From contig NC_133537.1 of the NCBI RefSeq assembly GCF_048544455.1, positions 67,462,134-67,526,133 of the forward strand: a stretch of DNA of 64,000 bases, in the 5' to 3' direction. The notes under the pieces were generated by a model that was not told the origin of the DNA, did no database searches, and was given only the letters and a program-made list of their open reading frames with translations. The position numbers and the translations under genes are program-made. The DNA is from Silene latifolia. Lineage: Eukaryota; Streptophyta; Magnoliopsida; Caryophyllales; Caryophyllaceae. Positions 44,463 to 57,240 of the stretch are shown here, piece by piece (position 1 is the first letter of the stretch; every line of letters starts with the position of its first letter).

Positions 44463-45654
44463 TGTTAGGGTGCAAACCCATGTCCCACATCGGTAGAATA
44501 AAGATGGAAAATCATCTTTATAAGTTTCTGCAAAATATAATAGTATGAGGCCTTTTGGGAAGGAGTCCAAGAGTAAATCCATGAGGGCTTGGCCCAAAGC
44601 GGACAATATCGTACTGTTATGGGTTGCGGACACAGATACATCAGAGGCCCAACACGAGATATTCACGCTTCCGCACAACAATGACACCAGAGCTAAGGTT
44701 CTGATTTGGGATCTACTTCCGCTGTAATTGTCTTTTTAGGTGTTAATTTGGGTTTGTTGAATTATGGGTGAAAAGATGTTGGCAGTGAATATTTTGAAAG
44801 TTAACATACTTTTGGGTTTGGTGAGTTTGTGTGAGGATGGTAGTGTTGGCGCTAAGGTAGAGTTTTCTCCTAAACAGGTCAAGCTAATGGATCCTTAAGA
44901 CAAACCTACATCTGATTTGGCGCCTCATTTAGGTGATTTGGGCTCTAGGTAGAGCTATCTGGGTTCTTGAAAAAGAGTCGTTGGGATCTCATAAGGGGTC
45001 ATCTGAAACTTCGACGGGAGTTTGTTCTGTGGAGCTTTTGGGTTGGACTTGTTAGTCTAACAATTTGGATCTTTAATGGAGGTGATTTGTGCTCGCATAG
45101 AATGTTGTTTTAGTTTCGACTTGGGTATTTGTTGCCTTGGTGTAGGCATGTTGGTGGTGTTCGCGACACTCTTTTGTACCAGGTGAAACATCTGTTTTGG
45201 TCATGGCATTTGTGTCTTTTTATGGGCAATTTGGTACGACGGTACATTTGACCATGATGTTTGGAGGATATTTTTGTTTTGGAATCTAATGTGTGTTGTT
45301 TTGGTACATTGTTCCATCATTAGTGAAGTTTGGTATCTCATATATTTGTGTTGGCGTTTGGTAGCTTCTGTCCTCTTAAGCGTTTGCTATGTTTGGCCTT
45401 CCTGTTGGTATGGAGATATGTTGGGTATTTAGTACATTCGGTAGTCGCAGCCTGCTACATTGGGTAGTTTGTATATTTGTTTACGTTTGTTGCATACTTG
45501 GTTCGTTTGTCCATTTTGTGGGTTGTGTTCAAGTCAGATTGGAGACTATCGGGATAGGTAGTGACTTAGAATCGATCTTCTTGAAGCTGAATTTGTTTTT
45601 CTTTGTTTTTCTTAGTTGGGTTTGTGTTTGGATAATTCTAGTCAAGGTGGAGAT
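44463..45654 (+). other. LTR-retrotransposon-like non-coding DNA, unclassified
   Basis: TGTTAGGGTGC right after the hAT coding remnant, followed by GTCCCACATCGG, is a common start of plant LTRs of the Ty1/copia kind. No coding domain is recognisable up to 45654; TTTGG-rich sequence dominates. Confidence 0.35.
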
Positions 45655-45850
45655 TGTTAGAAATTTGTGCGTTCAATTTGTGTCGAAGACGGACTAAGCT
45701 ACGAAGAATAAAAGAAGCCTCGTAGGTTCGAAATAAAAGCAAGTCGCACGTATTGCGGTTGAGTGGCGTCAATTTGGTGCATTATTGCTGCGTGTGACTT
45801 AGCCTTTGATAATTGAATGTTTCTTAGTTTGTTAGTGGTCGGACTCACGA
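45655..45850 (+). repeat. Possible LTR start (copia-like), cut by copy A2
   Basis: GTCAAGGTGGAGA, a polypurine-like tract, followed by TGTTAGAAATTTG, the usual PPT/LTR junction of plant copia elements. The sequence stops at the LTR of A2. Confidence 0.4.
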
Positions 45851-47630
45851 TGGAGGGTTTAGTTTTTCAGTACTTGTCGTTAGGAGCACCTATACCAAAA
45901 CACAATTTATAACTTCACAAACAACTCTACAATTAGTAAAGAGGCAAGTAAAGGTCGGATCCCAAGGGACGGGAATTGAGATGAGATTTCTATTGCAACT
46001 AGCGGTGTCTAAGGGTGTCATAATTGGGGTTTGATGTAGAAGATCACTAAACTAAATAGAAATGAAAGTAAACAAGCAAGATGAATTAAAAGGGATGTAA
46101 ACAATTGATAAAAGGCACTACGGTGTCATGGGGTCATAGGGGATTCATGGGAATTGATCATACAAACATATTCTCAAGTTATAAGCAAGCAATTATTGTT
46201 GTGATGGATTGAGTTCGTTTATATCTTACAATCCTAGGAAAGTTTGGGTCCCGGAGACGAATCGATTAGATTGTACAACACCTACAAGTCGACTTAATCT
46301 TCCCTACTCAACAATATGCATGGTCTAATGAGACTCGAGTTGGTTTATGTCTTACAAGTCTCATTGAAAAGATAGGTGATGGGTAAAAAATGCAAGGATT
46401 CATAGGCTCACATTTCATCAAACATAACATGTGCATAAGTTGAGATCACAACAAGCAAGCAAATAAACTATGAAAGCATATTAATTTAAGCATGAATCAT
46501 CCCCCATGTTGGTTTCCCCTAATTACCCATTAACCCTAGCTAAGGAAACTACTCACTCATTATCATGTTGAACATGCTAGCAAGGTTGTCAATCATACCA
46601 ACAAAGTGAAACATGATGAATAAATGAAAGTGATTAACAATAATTAAAGAGGGATTAAGAGAATTATACCTACTAATGATTCCAATAATAAAGCAAAGAA
46701 TAAAAGAAGTACTTGGTGCTTGATTGAGAGGTTGTCAATCTCCCAATAATAACCCAAATAATCTTCAATTACCCAAAATAAAGGATGAACAAGAGAGAGA
46801 TTAAGGAAATAAAACTTGTATTAAAACTTGATTAAATGTTGATCACAAGATTAAAGAGAGATTTGATTGATATTAACTACACTAAAGATTTCTAAGAAGA
46901 ACATGCTCTTCTAATTAGACTAATGGGGTATTTATAGTGGGGATTAGGTGCATGAATTAGGGTTAACTAAGGGCTTAAATGACGATTAAGTCCCTTGTGG
47001 AGGAATCGCCGATCTCTTTAGGGAGACTCCGGTCTCTAGAAAAAGATGTGCATCCTTCCTTGAAGCTTGAAGAAGACGAAATGGGACTGTCTGGGAATCC
47101 GGGCGTCTTTAGCACGGGACGGGCGGATTTGGCAGCTTCTGCCCGGGCGTCTTGTGGAGGAAGACGCACAGATTGTGGGGTGAAGACGGGCGTCTTCTGG
47201 AGTTTTTGCCCGGGCGTCTTGTGGAGGAAGACGCACGGATTGTGGGGTGAAGACGGGCGTCTTCTAGGCAATCCGCACGGATTGTCAGGCAGTCTTGTTC
47301 CTTCTTCTTTTCTCCCTTTTTCTTCATAAAATCCTTGAGGATTTCCTCGGGGATGCAAAGATCTTTTCTCATCATTGCCCATCTACTATAGTATGTACAA
47401 AGGCCTTCTAATCTTGTCTCTCCTTGATGCTTGGTCATTGAATTCAATCAATTTAGCCTCATTTTGCCATGAAAATGCAAGATTTGCACTCCTTTCCTAC
47501 CAAGGACACAAAACCTCAAAGAATATGCAAAACAAAGAACTAAAGACAATAAATGACCCAAATATGCACTAAAAAGCATGGGAACAAGGCTAATTCAGGG
47601 ACTAAATATGCTCTAATTATGGTCACATCA
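45851..47630 (-). repeat. 3' LTR of copy A2
   Basis: 1780 bp, the pair of 55153-56935. Motif array at about 47096-47290. The outer end is at TGGAGGGTTTA. Confidence 0.88.
47096..47290. repeat. GC-rich motif array in the 3' LTR of A2
   Basis: AATCCGGGCGTCTT, GACGGGCGTCTTCT and GACGCACGGATTG units, reverse complements of the copy A motifs. One block (TGCCCGGGCGTCTTGTGGAGG type) is duplicated in tandem. Confidence 0.75.
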
Positions 47631-47650
47631 AATATCCCCAAATCGAACCT
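47631..47650 (-). other. Polypurine tract of copy A2
   Basis: The reverse strand reads GGTTCGATTTGGGGATATT before the LTR. Confidence 0.65.
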
Positions 47651-49604
47651 TTGCTTGTCCCGAGTAAAGAGGTGACAAAGACTAGGATCATTATTTAAAC
47701 TAACCTAATAACATAGCCGATATGAGACAATTAGCGGGTCTCACTCCGCCCCTTCAACTCACAACAAGACAACCATGAGGTAGGATGCCTTCTTGCAAGA
47801 CAAGGTGGGTCTTGCCAAAATGGCGACACATCCAAACATTAAGCACACAAAACAAGTAATGGATGCATCTACAAAAAAATAGCAACTTTCCTCATCTAAG
47901 TGGCGGAAATTATCTACAAGGGAAGCAATTCAAGGGTACACATTCCTTCATAGATGCAATTTCTTCAAACTACTAAGCCTAGAAGGATACCAATAAATCA
48001 CCTCCAAGTTGTGTCAAGCTAGGGTACCTTTGTCCTCAATCGTTAAATGCTTTTGTCAAGAGTAGACTCCCTATGGTGTTAGAAACACTGGAGGATCGCG
48101 GAATTCCCCCTCTTGCCTAGATAAGAAGAAGGGTCGTCCCCTCTCTACCATGCACAAAAATGGATACGATGGATAAAGGGATCGATAGATATTTGAGTTT
48201 CATTTGGGAGTTTGCTTTTGTTTTGGTTTTTCCCCCCAATTTCTTGTGGCATTTGACATTTGAGAACACTTTCTTTTGCCATTTCTTTGATGTTTGGCAT
48301 TTCAACACTTGACAACTTTCAACTTTTTGCATTTTCTTTTTTTTGAACATTTTCAAAGTCACCCCATATGTAGTGAGGATGCCTTATATTTGAAGCATAG
48401 GAGTTCTATTTTTGCTCCTCTTTTCATTTGATGCATTTTTTTTTTTTTGCAAACTTTCTTTCACTTTTCATTTCATTGAACTCAAATTGATTTCTTTTTG
48501 TGCCCATTCCCTTTGATGACAAAAATGTGGTAGAACATGGATGATGGATGCATGCATGGTTTCAAGGATCACCTTGGAATAAACGGTAGCCACGGAGTTA
48601 TCACACCACAAGGTACTCTTGACTAGGCCTTAATCCATGGGTCAAAGGATACTAGCGTGACACTTCCTAGGGTGTTTTACAAGTATTCTAACAAGCAAAG
48701 TCTTAAGAAGAAAAAGCATCTACTATGGCCTATATACACTTGTCAAACTTCCCAAGTAGACGGTTTCGCAAAATTTTCTAACATGCAAACTACATGCCAT
48801 GATGCAACTAGCATATAAACATCCTAATGCAAATGATTCTACCAACTAATATGACATATAAACTAAATGCAAGTCCTAAGTTCACATTGTTATACCGCAT
48901 CAATCAAAATAAAGCCACATAGTCATTAACATAAAGAGGAAAAAGGAGATTGGAAAGATCATACCATGCGGTCTTCAATATCCTCATGTCTCGGATGTGG
49001 CGTAGTCAATCAATGTGAACAAGGATAAGACAAACACAATATATACAACAATATATACATGACTACACTACAAAGGAAATGAACTTGTTTTTGGATTTTT
49101 CAAATTTTTATGGTTTTTCGAAATTTTTTGATTTTTTTGGATTTTTGAATAAAAGTTAAGTTAGAATTCCCCATCCCCACACTAATATGGGCATTGTCCT
49201 CAATGGCCAAAATGATGGGAAATCATGCAAGCATGATGCATGAATTCTACACTAAATGCAAGCTATACTAATCTACACTATATGATGCATGGGTTTTTGT
49301 TTATGATGGAGAGCGTAATTTAGATTACCTCCCGTTGCGTATGCATGTACTTCCCCAAACCGAGATAGACATTATTTCTAATGTCCTAAAGTTGGGGTAG
49401 TTCATGCACACAAGATGCAATGCATGAAACTAAATTTGTCATTTTGGATTTTCAAAAGTGGGAACAATGAAATAAGAACACCTCAATGGGGCCGAGGTGT
49501 TAGTCCTCTATGTTGCTAGGACTCTCCAACCATGATCAAGATAAATAAATAAAACAAAGAAAGAAGTAGACAAACCTCAAGAGGGTAGGAGCCTCCAAAG
49601 CTTG
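47651..49604 (-). other. 3' non-coding region of copy A2
   Basis: Collinear with 7122-8149 plus 27694-28716 of copy A and thus shows the empty site of element B (counterpart near 48590-48610). T-rich tracts at 48330-48470. No ORF recognised. Confidence 0.7.
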
Positions 49605-51164
49605 CTAGTCTTCCACCATATCATCATTGTCATCATCTTCCTCAATAGAAGTTGACTCATCACCACTTCCCTCTTCACTTCCTTGCTCACTTCCTTCATC
49701 ATCCTCTTCTTCTTCTTCATTAGCCTCTTCCTCAATGCTATCATCAACAACCTCATCACCGACAACCTCATCGTCACCCGGAATCTCACCCCTAGATGCA
49801 CTTGGAAAGAAGACTTCCCTATCCGCCCTATTAGGCAAAGGACATGAAGGATCAAGTAGTCCTTGCCTAGCTAAATGAAGGAGGGGTGGATATTGGGCTA
49901 AGTATGCATCTTCCCGATCCTTAAAAGCTTGTTTGTGCATCTCTTGCATAAGTAGAGTCATATAGTCATTGCTTGCTTTAACACCTTCGGGTATGAACTC
50001 TTGATACTTGAAGGGATAGGGTGGTGTGACAATGGAGGAGGAGGGCATTTCAATTTCACCCCTGTATTCGGCTTCTTTTGAGAGGGGAAGAAGGTAGTTG
50101 GTCCGATGGACACTCAAACGGCATATCTTGGAAGGCAAATTAAAAGATCTAGCCTCATTGGTGAGCCACCCATATTTGGTGTCAAGAGGGTTATGAGTGA
50201 CCCACTTGTACCTGTTAATCATGGCATCCATGTAAATGAGATGACTCTCCTTTTTCGCCACATACTTGCTATCCTTGTTGAAATTCGGATCAAAGTACTT
50301 AGCCAAAAGAGTGACTAGACCTCCATTTATAATAACAGTGGTGCCTTACTTTCCACAATCAACATTTAGCCATCTTTCCACCAAAAGCCTTAGAGAATTG
50401 TAAGGCTTGGTGAATTCTCTTCCAATATTTAAGGCCAACTCAAGAAGAACACAATCGAGCTTGGTAAAGTGGTTAGCGTCTTTTCTTGCAATGATATTAT
50501 TCCCGATGACCTTGTGCCATACTCTAATGCCCGGATGGTGGACTAATAGAGCGTGACTAGCATGATAGTTCTCAAATTTTCTCCCGGAAATCGCCTCCCA
50601 AACAGGAGCGGGGTCATACTTTTCGGAATTCTTGTAATAACTAGGTGAATCACTAAGACCCAATGCTTTACCCAATTCATCAAAGGTGATGCGCCTACTC
50701 ACATTAGCAAGGCGGAACTCGATGTTTTCTCTAGTCTCTACCTTAGTAACTTTCAAAGAACTCAAGAATTCTAAGGTAAGGGAGGGGTATGTCAATTCTC
50801 TTGTAGCAAACAATTTTCCCAACCCCATGGTTTCAAAGAAGGCTTTAGTTTGTTCAAGGACACCCAATTTGTTCAAGGCATCTTCACATATGAATTTGGT
50901 GGATAGAAAGGATTTTCTAGCATACTTGGCAAATGTATCCCTATGGGAGTTAGAAATGAAAATTACCTCCGGATAGTTTGATAATTGAGCAATTTCCGGA
51001 GTTGTTGATGTTGTTGCTTCCAAGGGAGGTTGTTGTTGTTGAACTTCCAAGTTTGAACTAGCTACCACCATAGCCAATGAGGCTTTCTTTGCTTGAAGAC
51101 TCTTTTGTCTTGTTGAGAGTGCATTTGCCTTAGGTGCCTTTGTTGCTCCTTTTGTCCTTGCCAT
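49605..51164 (-). CDS. Accessory ORF region of copy A2
   Basis: Starts at the same Met as copy A (MARTKGATKAPKANALSTRQ), with the same order of blocks: YPEVIF, LTLEFLSSLKVTKVE, FRLANVSRRITFDELGKALGL, HFTKLDCVLLE, KYGWLTNEARSFNLPSKICR, and an acidic tail (EEEEEDDEGSEQGSEEGSGDE). The strong similarity across the whole length, including head and tail, suggests selection on the protein in the recent source elements. Function unknown; see copy A. Confidence 0.75.
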
Positions 51165-51506
51165 TGATGATTTAACCAAGAAAAGAGTGAAAATCTTCAA
51201 TTTCCAAGTATACCCAAATCGATTTTAAGATGAAAGGATTTGCCTTTATAATTTCAAAAATCGACTCAAAGGTTGAAGATTTTGGTGTTTGGTTTGATTT
51301 TTGTTGGAAAAGGAGTGATTAATTGTTGTTAAAAGGAAGTTTTGATTTGATTTTGTTGAATTTGGTTGAGGAAATCTTGTTTTGGTGATGGAGAGGATGA
51401 GGGTTTTGAGTTTTGGGGTTTATGGGTAGTGTTTTGAATTAAGGAATGAAGAAATGAATGTGGGATGGGGTATTTAAAATACCTGAAAATTTCAAAAACT
51501 GCAGAG
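51165..51506 (-). other. 5' leader of the A2 accessory ORF
   Basis: T-rich on the + strand; matches 5224-5552 of copy A. Probably the 5' untranslated leader of a subgenomic transcript; a TATA-like TTTTATAAACC lies in copy A at 5247. Confidence 0.45.
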
Positions 51507-51873
51507 GAAGACGGGCGTCTTTCCTTCGGGACGCTCGGATTCTGCCTTTTTTTTTGTTCAGGATTCTCGCCTAAAATCGGGCGTCTTTCAGCAAAGACGC
51601 TCGGATTTATCGACTGCAGGACGGGCGTCTTCTGCTGAAGACGGGCGAATTCTCAGACAGTGAGATTTCTTGTTTTTCACAGGCAAAAAGACGGGCGTCT
51701 TTCCTTCCAAGACGGGCGGATTTCTGAAGACGAGCGTCTTCTCTACCAGGACGCTCGGATTCTTCAACAGTCCTAAAATTTCAAATTTTCAGCTCAGATG
51801 GACGAGCGGATTTTGACAAAGACGCCCGGATTGCCTGAAGACGGGCAGATTCCCATGAAGACGCTCAGATTCT
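51507..51873. repeat. Expanded GC-rich motif array, copy A2
   Basis: About fourteen units such as AGACGGGCGTCTT, GACGCTCGGATT and GACGGGCGGATT. The layout is homologous to 4861-5223, but individual units differ in their third and fourth G/C positions. Confidence 0.8.
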
Positions 51874-52315
51874 CCCTATTTTACTCGGATTCAGTTCCAT
51901 CCGTGCACTTGCATATCCCTTGTCATTTTTCATTCTTCAAATCCCGTGTTCTTCATTGTAGGGGCACTACTAAGGCATGAATAGCCTAGGCAATTGCTAT
52001 CCCCACACTAAGCTAAAGCACTACACATCAATTAAATCATTAGTCCCTCCCTCACTTCTCTCAAAAATGATAATTATCTTGATCAAGGCATAAAAATCCA
52101 ACAATGACAAAAATGCAATGTAAGAATTAAAATGCGAGTTAGGGGGTTAGAAATATTTACAAATGGTGGTTTAGGGAGGACTCCACCAAACTCTCATCCT
52201 TAGTGAGATGTCATGGGGGCATGTCCAAGGTGTTGTTGATGTTGCTCAACACCTTGAAGAAGTAATCAAAAGCTTGTTCATTATCATGATAAAGATCTTC
52301 AATAGACCTTTGCCC
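51874..52315 (-). other. Spacer between protease and motif array, copy A2
   Basis: Matches 4426-4860. No coding content. Confidence 0.55.
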
Positions 52316-53407
52316 TTATTGTCGGTCTTGATCGATAGCATTACCAATATAGGTATTGGAAATCCCTTCAAACTCATCGTCCCAAAGACCACAAACTTCA
52401 TCTACTTGATCACTAAAGCTCTCTTGAGTTGATAGAGACAACTCTCCCACATTCTTGTCTTGGCCAATGAGGCCATCCTCTTCATTGCTTGACTTTGGTG
52501 AGCTTTTCAAGCTCTCTTTGTTACAATTCACTTGCTCTTTGAATGGAGCATCTTCAATTTTCTTCTTCCATTAGAATTCCGACTTCTTCCTATCATCCTT
52601 CCGGCTATAATGATCAACCATAAAACATGGTTCATGCAAACGGGGAGCTCTCATGGTCTTGTCAAGATTGAAAGTTATGCTGTCATCTCCCACTTTTAGA
52701 GTGAGCTCTCCATGCTTCACATCAATCACCGCACCCGCGGTGTGTAAGAAAGGTCTTCCTAGAATGATCGGAATGTTGGAGTCTTCTTCCATGTCAACAA
52801 TGACAAAGTCCACCGGGATGAAAAATTTCCCAACTCTTACGGGAACATCTTCCCATATCCCTAATGGTGTCTTCGTCGATCTATCGGCCATTTGGAGTGC
52901 GATATTGGTGAATTTAAGCTCTCCCATCCCTAATCTTTTACTCACCGAGTACGGCATAACACTCACACTAGCCCCTAGATCACATAAGGCTTTGTTGATC
53001 GTGGTGTCGCCAATGGTACACGGTATTGAGAAGCTTCCCGGATCTTTGAGTTTTGGAGGTGAACTCCCTTGAAGGATTGCACTACTCACCTTCGTGAAGG
53101 CGATAGTCTCAAGCTTCCGGATCGACTTCTTCTTTGTGAGGATGTCTTTCATGTATTTTGCATAGGCCAAGACGTGATTGATTAATTCCGTGAAAGGAAT
53201 TGAGACTTCCAAATTCTTCACAATTTCCATAAATTTTCCAAGTTGGTCATGAAATTTGGGCTTGGTTTGACGACTTGGAAAAGGAAGTCTAATCACAATG
53301 GGCTCCTTCTCCTTGACCTTGTCTTCATTTTTCTTTGAAATTTCTTCTTTTGATGGTTCTCCATCCTTGGAGTTTTGCACAATTTCTTCTTTGTCACTAG
53401 CTTCCAC
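52316..53407 (-). CDS. pro: Protease region of copy A2
   Basis: CDLGASVSVMPYSVSKRLGM and IILGRPFLHTAGAVIDVKHG as in copy A, with the same Lys/Glu-rich N-terminal linker and acidic tail (NEEDGLIGQDK, GLWDDEFEGI). Confidence 0.85.
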
Positions 53408-53422
53408 AACTTCATCCTCAAC

Positions 53423-55039
53423 TTAATTCTTCGGTGCTTCATACCTTGTACCACTCCTCAAGTGAATGGCACTAATCGTTTCATGTCTTGGGGGATTACT
53501 TTGAGGTGGTAATTGCCCCTTTTGTCTTTGTGAGCTTGAAGATGCTAGTTGAGTCAATTGGGTTTCCAACATTTTGGTGTGAGCTAGAATGTTGTTGATG
53601 GTGATTTCCTTTGCTTGACTATCCTTTTGCATTTGAGTGAAAAACTCTTGTTGATTCTTTTGCATTTGGAGGACCGCTTTTTGAACATCAAAACCTTGGT
53701 CATTTTGTTGATTGTATGGAGTTTGATTTTGGTAACCTTGGTTTTGGTTGTAAAAGGGTCTTTGATTTTGGTTTCTCATGGGAGGTGGGGTGTATGTTGG
53801 TTGAGGGTTTTGAACATTTTGGCTTTTGTATGAGAGATTTGGATGGAATTTGGTGTTTTCATTGTAATAGTTTGAATAAGGGGTACCACTCTTGTATGCT
53901 TGGAAAGCATTCACTTGTTCATTTGTTCCCCTACATTCACTTTGGTCATGTCCCAAAGTTCCACAATTCTCACATATCCCACTTGAGATTGATGAAGATG
54001 CCGTCATGGCATTAACATGATGCTTTGGTGATTTTGAGGCTTCTTCAAGTCTAGCCATAGCTTTTTCAAACTTCAAATTGATGGTAATAATGTGAGCACT
54101 AAGTTGAGCACCCAATTAAGTAATGGAGTCCACTTCATGCTTTCCTCCTCTAGTAGCCTTGCGAGGTCTAATATCTTGTGAGTTATGGACCGCCATTTCC
54201 TCAATTTTGTTCCAAGTTTGATTGTCATCAACTTCGGTGAACATTCCATTTGATCCCATGTTGAGAACGTTCCTTGAATCTTCATAAAGACCGTTCCAAA
54301 ATTGTTGTACCAAGAACCACTCGCTAAGTCCATGGTGAGGGCATGAGCGACAAATTCCCTTGAATCGCTCCCAAGCTTCATACAAAGATTCTTCATCCCT
54401 TTGCTTAAAGCCCGTAATTTGAGCTCTTAGCATGTTAGTCTTTTCCGGTGGATAGAACTTTTTGTAGAAAGCTAGAGCCAACTTTTTCCAAAAATCAATT
54501 TCGAGAGTAGCCTTATCAAGGCCTTTCAACCATTGTTTCGCGATGCCAATTAGAGAAAAAGGAAATAAGACCCATCGAATTTGGTCTTGAGTTACACCGG
54601 TTTGAGAAATCGCATCACAATAGTCACAAAAAGTCTCCATATGAGAATGAGGGTCTTCACTAGGCATCCCCCCAAATTGGCTTCTTTCGACTAATTGAAT
54701 AAATGCGGATTTGGCAATAAAATTTCCGGTTAGATGTTGTGGTGTGGGAGTACCATTGGGTAGGTTCTCCTCGGTGGGTACGGAATGTGATGAAAACTTA
54801 GGCATTGTGGGTTGATTTTGTGTTGGATTTTGTGTTGAGTTCTCCTCACCTTCTCTTGTAAAAGGGTTGATGAACTCAATAGTATTTGGTTGAATATCTA
54901 CAACCTCACCAATACCTCTCAAAGTTCTCCTAGCAAGTATTCTATTGGTTGTCAAAGTCCTTTGAATTTCGCGATCAAAGGGTAAAAAGTCACCTTGTGA
55001 CCTTCTAGACATGCAAAATATCAAACAACTCGAAAACAA
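53423..55039 (-). CDS. gag: gag region of copy A2
   Basis: Likely start MSRRSQGDFLPFDREIQR (ATG 55012). Capsid blocks WVLFPFSLIGIAKQWLKGL and FYKKFYPPEKTNMLRAQITG, zinc knuckle CENCGTLGHDQSEC, and an Asn/Gln-rich tail with NQNQGYQNQTPYNQQND. Very close to copy A. Confidence 0.85.
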
Positions 55040-55130
55040 TTAGAACAAACCTTGAGGAATTTTACTTCCCCAAGGCAAAGAAAGACACAACTAATAACAA
55101 TGTAAGAAAATCTAAATCAAGTTAACACCG

Positions 55131-55148
55131 TCCCCGGCAACGGCGCCA
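55131..55148 (-). other. Primer-binding site of copy A2 (tRNA-Asp type)
   Basis: The reverse strand reads TGGCGCCGTTGCCGGGGA, identical to copy A. Confidence 0.85.
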
Positions 55149-55152
55149 TTTT

Positions 55153-56935
55153 TGGCCGGAGGGTTTACTTTTTCAGTACTTGTCATTAGGAGCACCTAGA
55201 CCAAAACACAATTTATAACTTCACAAACAACTCTACAATTAGTAAAGAGGCAAGTAAAGGTCGGATCCCAAGGGACGGGAATTGAGATGAGATTTCTATT
55301 GCAACTAGCGGTGTCTAAGGGTGTCACAATTGGGGTTTGATGTAGAAGATCACTAAACTAAATAGCAATGAAAGTAAATAAACAAGATGAATTAAAAGGG
55401 ATGCAAACAATTGATAAAAGGCACTGGGGTGTCATGGGGTCATAGGGGATTCATGGGAATTGATCATACAAACATATTCTCAAGTTATAAGCAAGCAATT
55501 ATTGTTGTGGTGGATTGAGTTGGTTTATATCTTACAATCCTAGGAAAGTTTGGGTCCCGGAGCCGAATCGATTAGATTGTACAACACCTACAAGTCGACT
55601 TAATCTTCCCTACTCAACAATATGCATGGTCTAATGAGACTCGAGTTGGTTTATGTCTTACAAGTCTCATTGAAAAGATAGGTGATGGGTAAAAAATGCA
55701 AGGATTCATAGGCTCACATTTCATCAAACATAACATGTGCATAAGTTGAGATCACAACAAGCAAGCAAATAAACTATGAAAGCATATTAATTTAAGCATG
55801 AATCATCCCCCATGTTGGTTTCCCCTAATTACCCATTAACCCTAGCTAAGGAAACTACTCACTCATTATCATGTTGAACATGCTAGCAAGGTTGTCAATC
55901 ATACCAACAAAGTGAAACATGATGAATAAATGAAAGTGATTAACAATAATTAAAGAGAGATTAAGAGAATTATACCTACTAATGATTCTAATAATAAGGC
56001 AAAGAATAAAAGAAGTACTTGGTGCTTGATTGAGAGGTTGTCAATCTCCCAATAATAACCCAAATAATCTTCAATTATCCAAAATAAAGGATGAACAAGA
56101 GAGAGATTAAGGAAATAAAACTTGTATTAAAACTTGATTAAATGTTGATCACAAGATTAAAGAGAGATTTGATTGATATTAACTACACTAAAGATTGCTA
56201 AGAAGAACATGCTCTTCTAATTAGACTAATGGGGTATTATAGTGGGGATTAGGTGCATGAATTAGGGTTAACTAAGGGCTTAAATGACGATTAAGTCCCT
56301 TGTTGAGGAATCGCCGGTCTCTTTAGGGAGACTCTGGTCTCTAGAAAAAGATGTGCATCCTTCCTTGAAGCTTGAAGAAGACGAAATGGGACTTTCTGGG
56401 AATCCGGGCGTCTTTAGCACGGGACGGGCGGATTTGGCAGCTTCTGCCCGGGCGTCTTGTGGAGGAAGACGCACGGATTGTGGGGTGAAGACGGGCGTCT
56501 TCTAGAGCTTTTTCCCGGGCGTCTTGTGGAGGAAGACGCACGGATTGTGGGGTGAAGACGGGCGTCTTCTAGGCAATCCGCACGGATTGTCAGGCAGTCT
56601 TGTTCCTTCTTCTTTTCTCCCTTTTTCTTCATAACATCCTTGAGGATTTCCTCGGGGATGCAAGAATCTTTTCTCATTATTGCCCATCTACTATAGTATG
56701 TACAAAGGCCTTCTAATCTTGTCTCTCCTTGATGCTTGGTCATTGAATTCAATCAATTTAGCCTCATTTTGCCATGAAAATGCAAGGTTTGCACTCCTTT
56801 CCTACCAAAGACACAAAACCTCAAAGAATATGCAAAACAAAGAACTAAAGACAATAAATGACCCAAATATGCACTAAAAAGCATGAGAACAAGGCTAATT
56901 CGGGGACTAAATATGCTCTAATTATGGTCACATCA
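55153..56935 (-). repeat. 5' LTR of copy A2
   Basis: Starts, in reverse, TGATGTGACC at 56935. Motif array at about 56400-56590. Confidence 0.88.
56400..56590. repeat. GC-rich motif array in the 5' LTR of A2
   Basis: Same units and tandem block as 47096-47290. Confidence 0.75.
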
Positions 56936-57209
56936 GTTAGTTCGTGGCTATTTGCCACCGAACAATTCGCGGCCAAATAAAATTTTGCCATGGGCGTGAC
57001 ATAGCTCATGGCTGAAATGATTATTCGCCACGAGTGTAGCCTAATTAGTGGCGCAAGTGACTTTTTTGCACGGAAAAAGTTATCCCGTGGCAAGAAATTT
57101 TTTTTTCCAAAATAAAGAATAAGTTTTTCCCGTGGCTAAGTAGAATTTAGTCACGAATTATAAATTTCTGTGGCATAGTTCATGGCTCAAGTGACAATAT
57201 TTTGTAGTG
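56936..57209 (-). mobile_element. CACTA (En/Spm-type) transposon terminus
   Basis: The right edge reads, in reverse, CACTACAAAATATTGTCAC, a typical CACTA terminal inverted repeat. About 270 bp of subterminal repeats follow: GTGGCTA, GCCACGA, CGTGGCAAG and similar units in both orientations. The rest is missing at the junction with copy A2. Only a terminus is present, no transposase. Confidence 0.7.
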
Positions 57210-57240
57210 TACTTCCAAGATAGGTGAACACATAAAAAAT

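Larger units (their letters stand above)
45851..56935 (-). mobile_element. Athila-like non-autonomous LTR retrotransposon, copy A2 (complete structure)
   Basis: Reverse-strand order: 5' LTR (55153-56935), tRNA-Asp-type primer-binding site, gag, protease, spacer with motif array, accessory ORF, 3' non-coding DNA, polypurine tract, 3' LTR (45851-47630). It is 11.1 kb, the same design as copy A, again without RT/RNase H/integrase. The LTRs differ by roughly 1.7% by eye. The 5-bp flanks differ (CACGA left, GTTAG right), so no target duplication is visible. Coding parts carry a few breaks. Confidence 0.88.

Noticed and set aside
45389-45697. 102-residue hydrophobic ORF
   Set aside because: Lies over T/G-rich DNA with a polypurine/LTR junction at its end; the composition explains the hydrophobicity.
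47109-47447. 112-residue ORFs in the LTR arrays of A2 (also 56414-56752)
   Set aside because: They arise from the GC-rich motif array, and the frames differ between copies.
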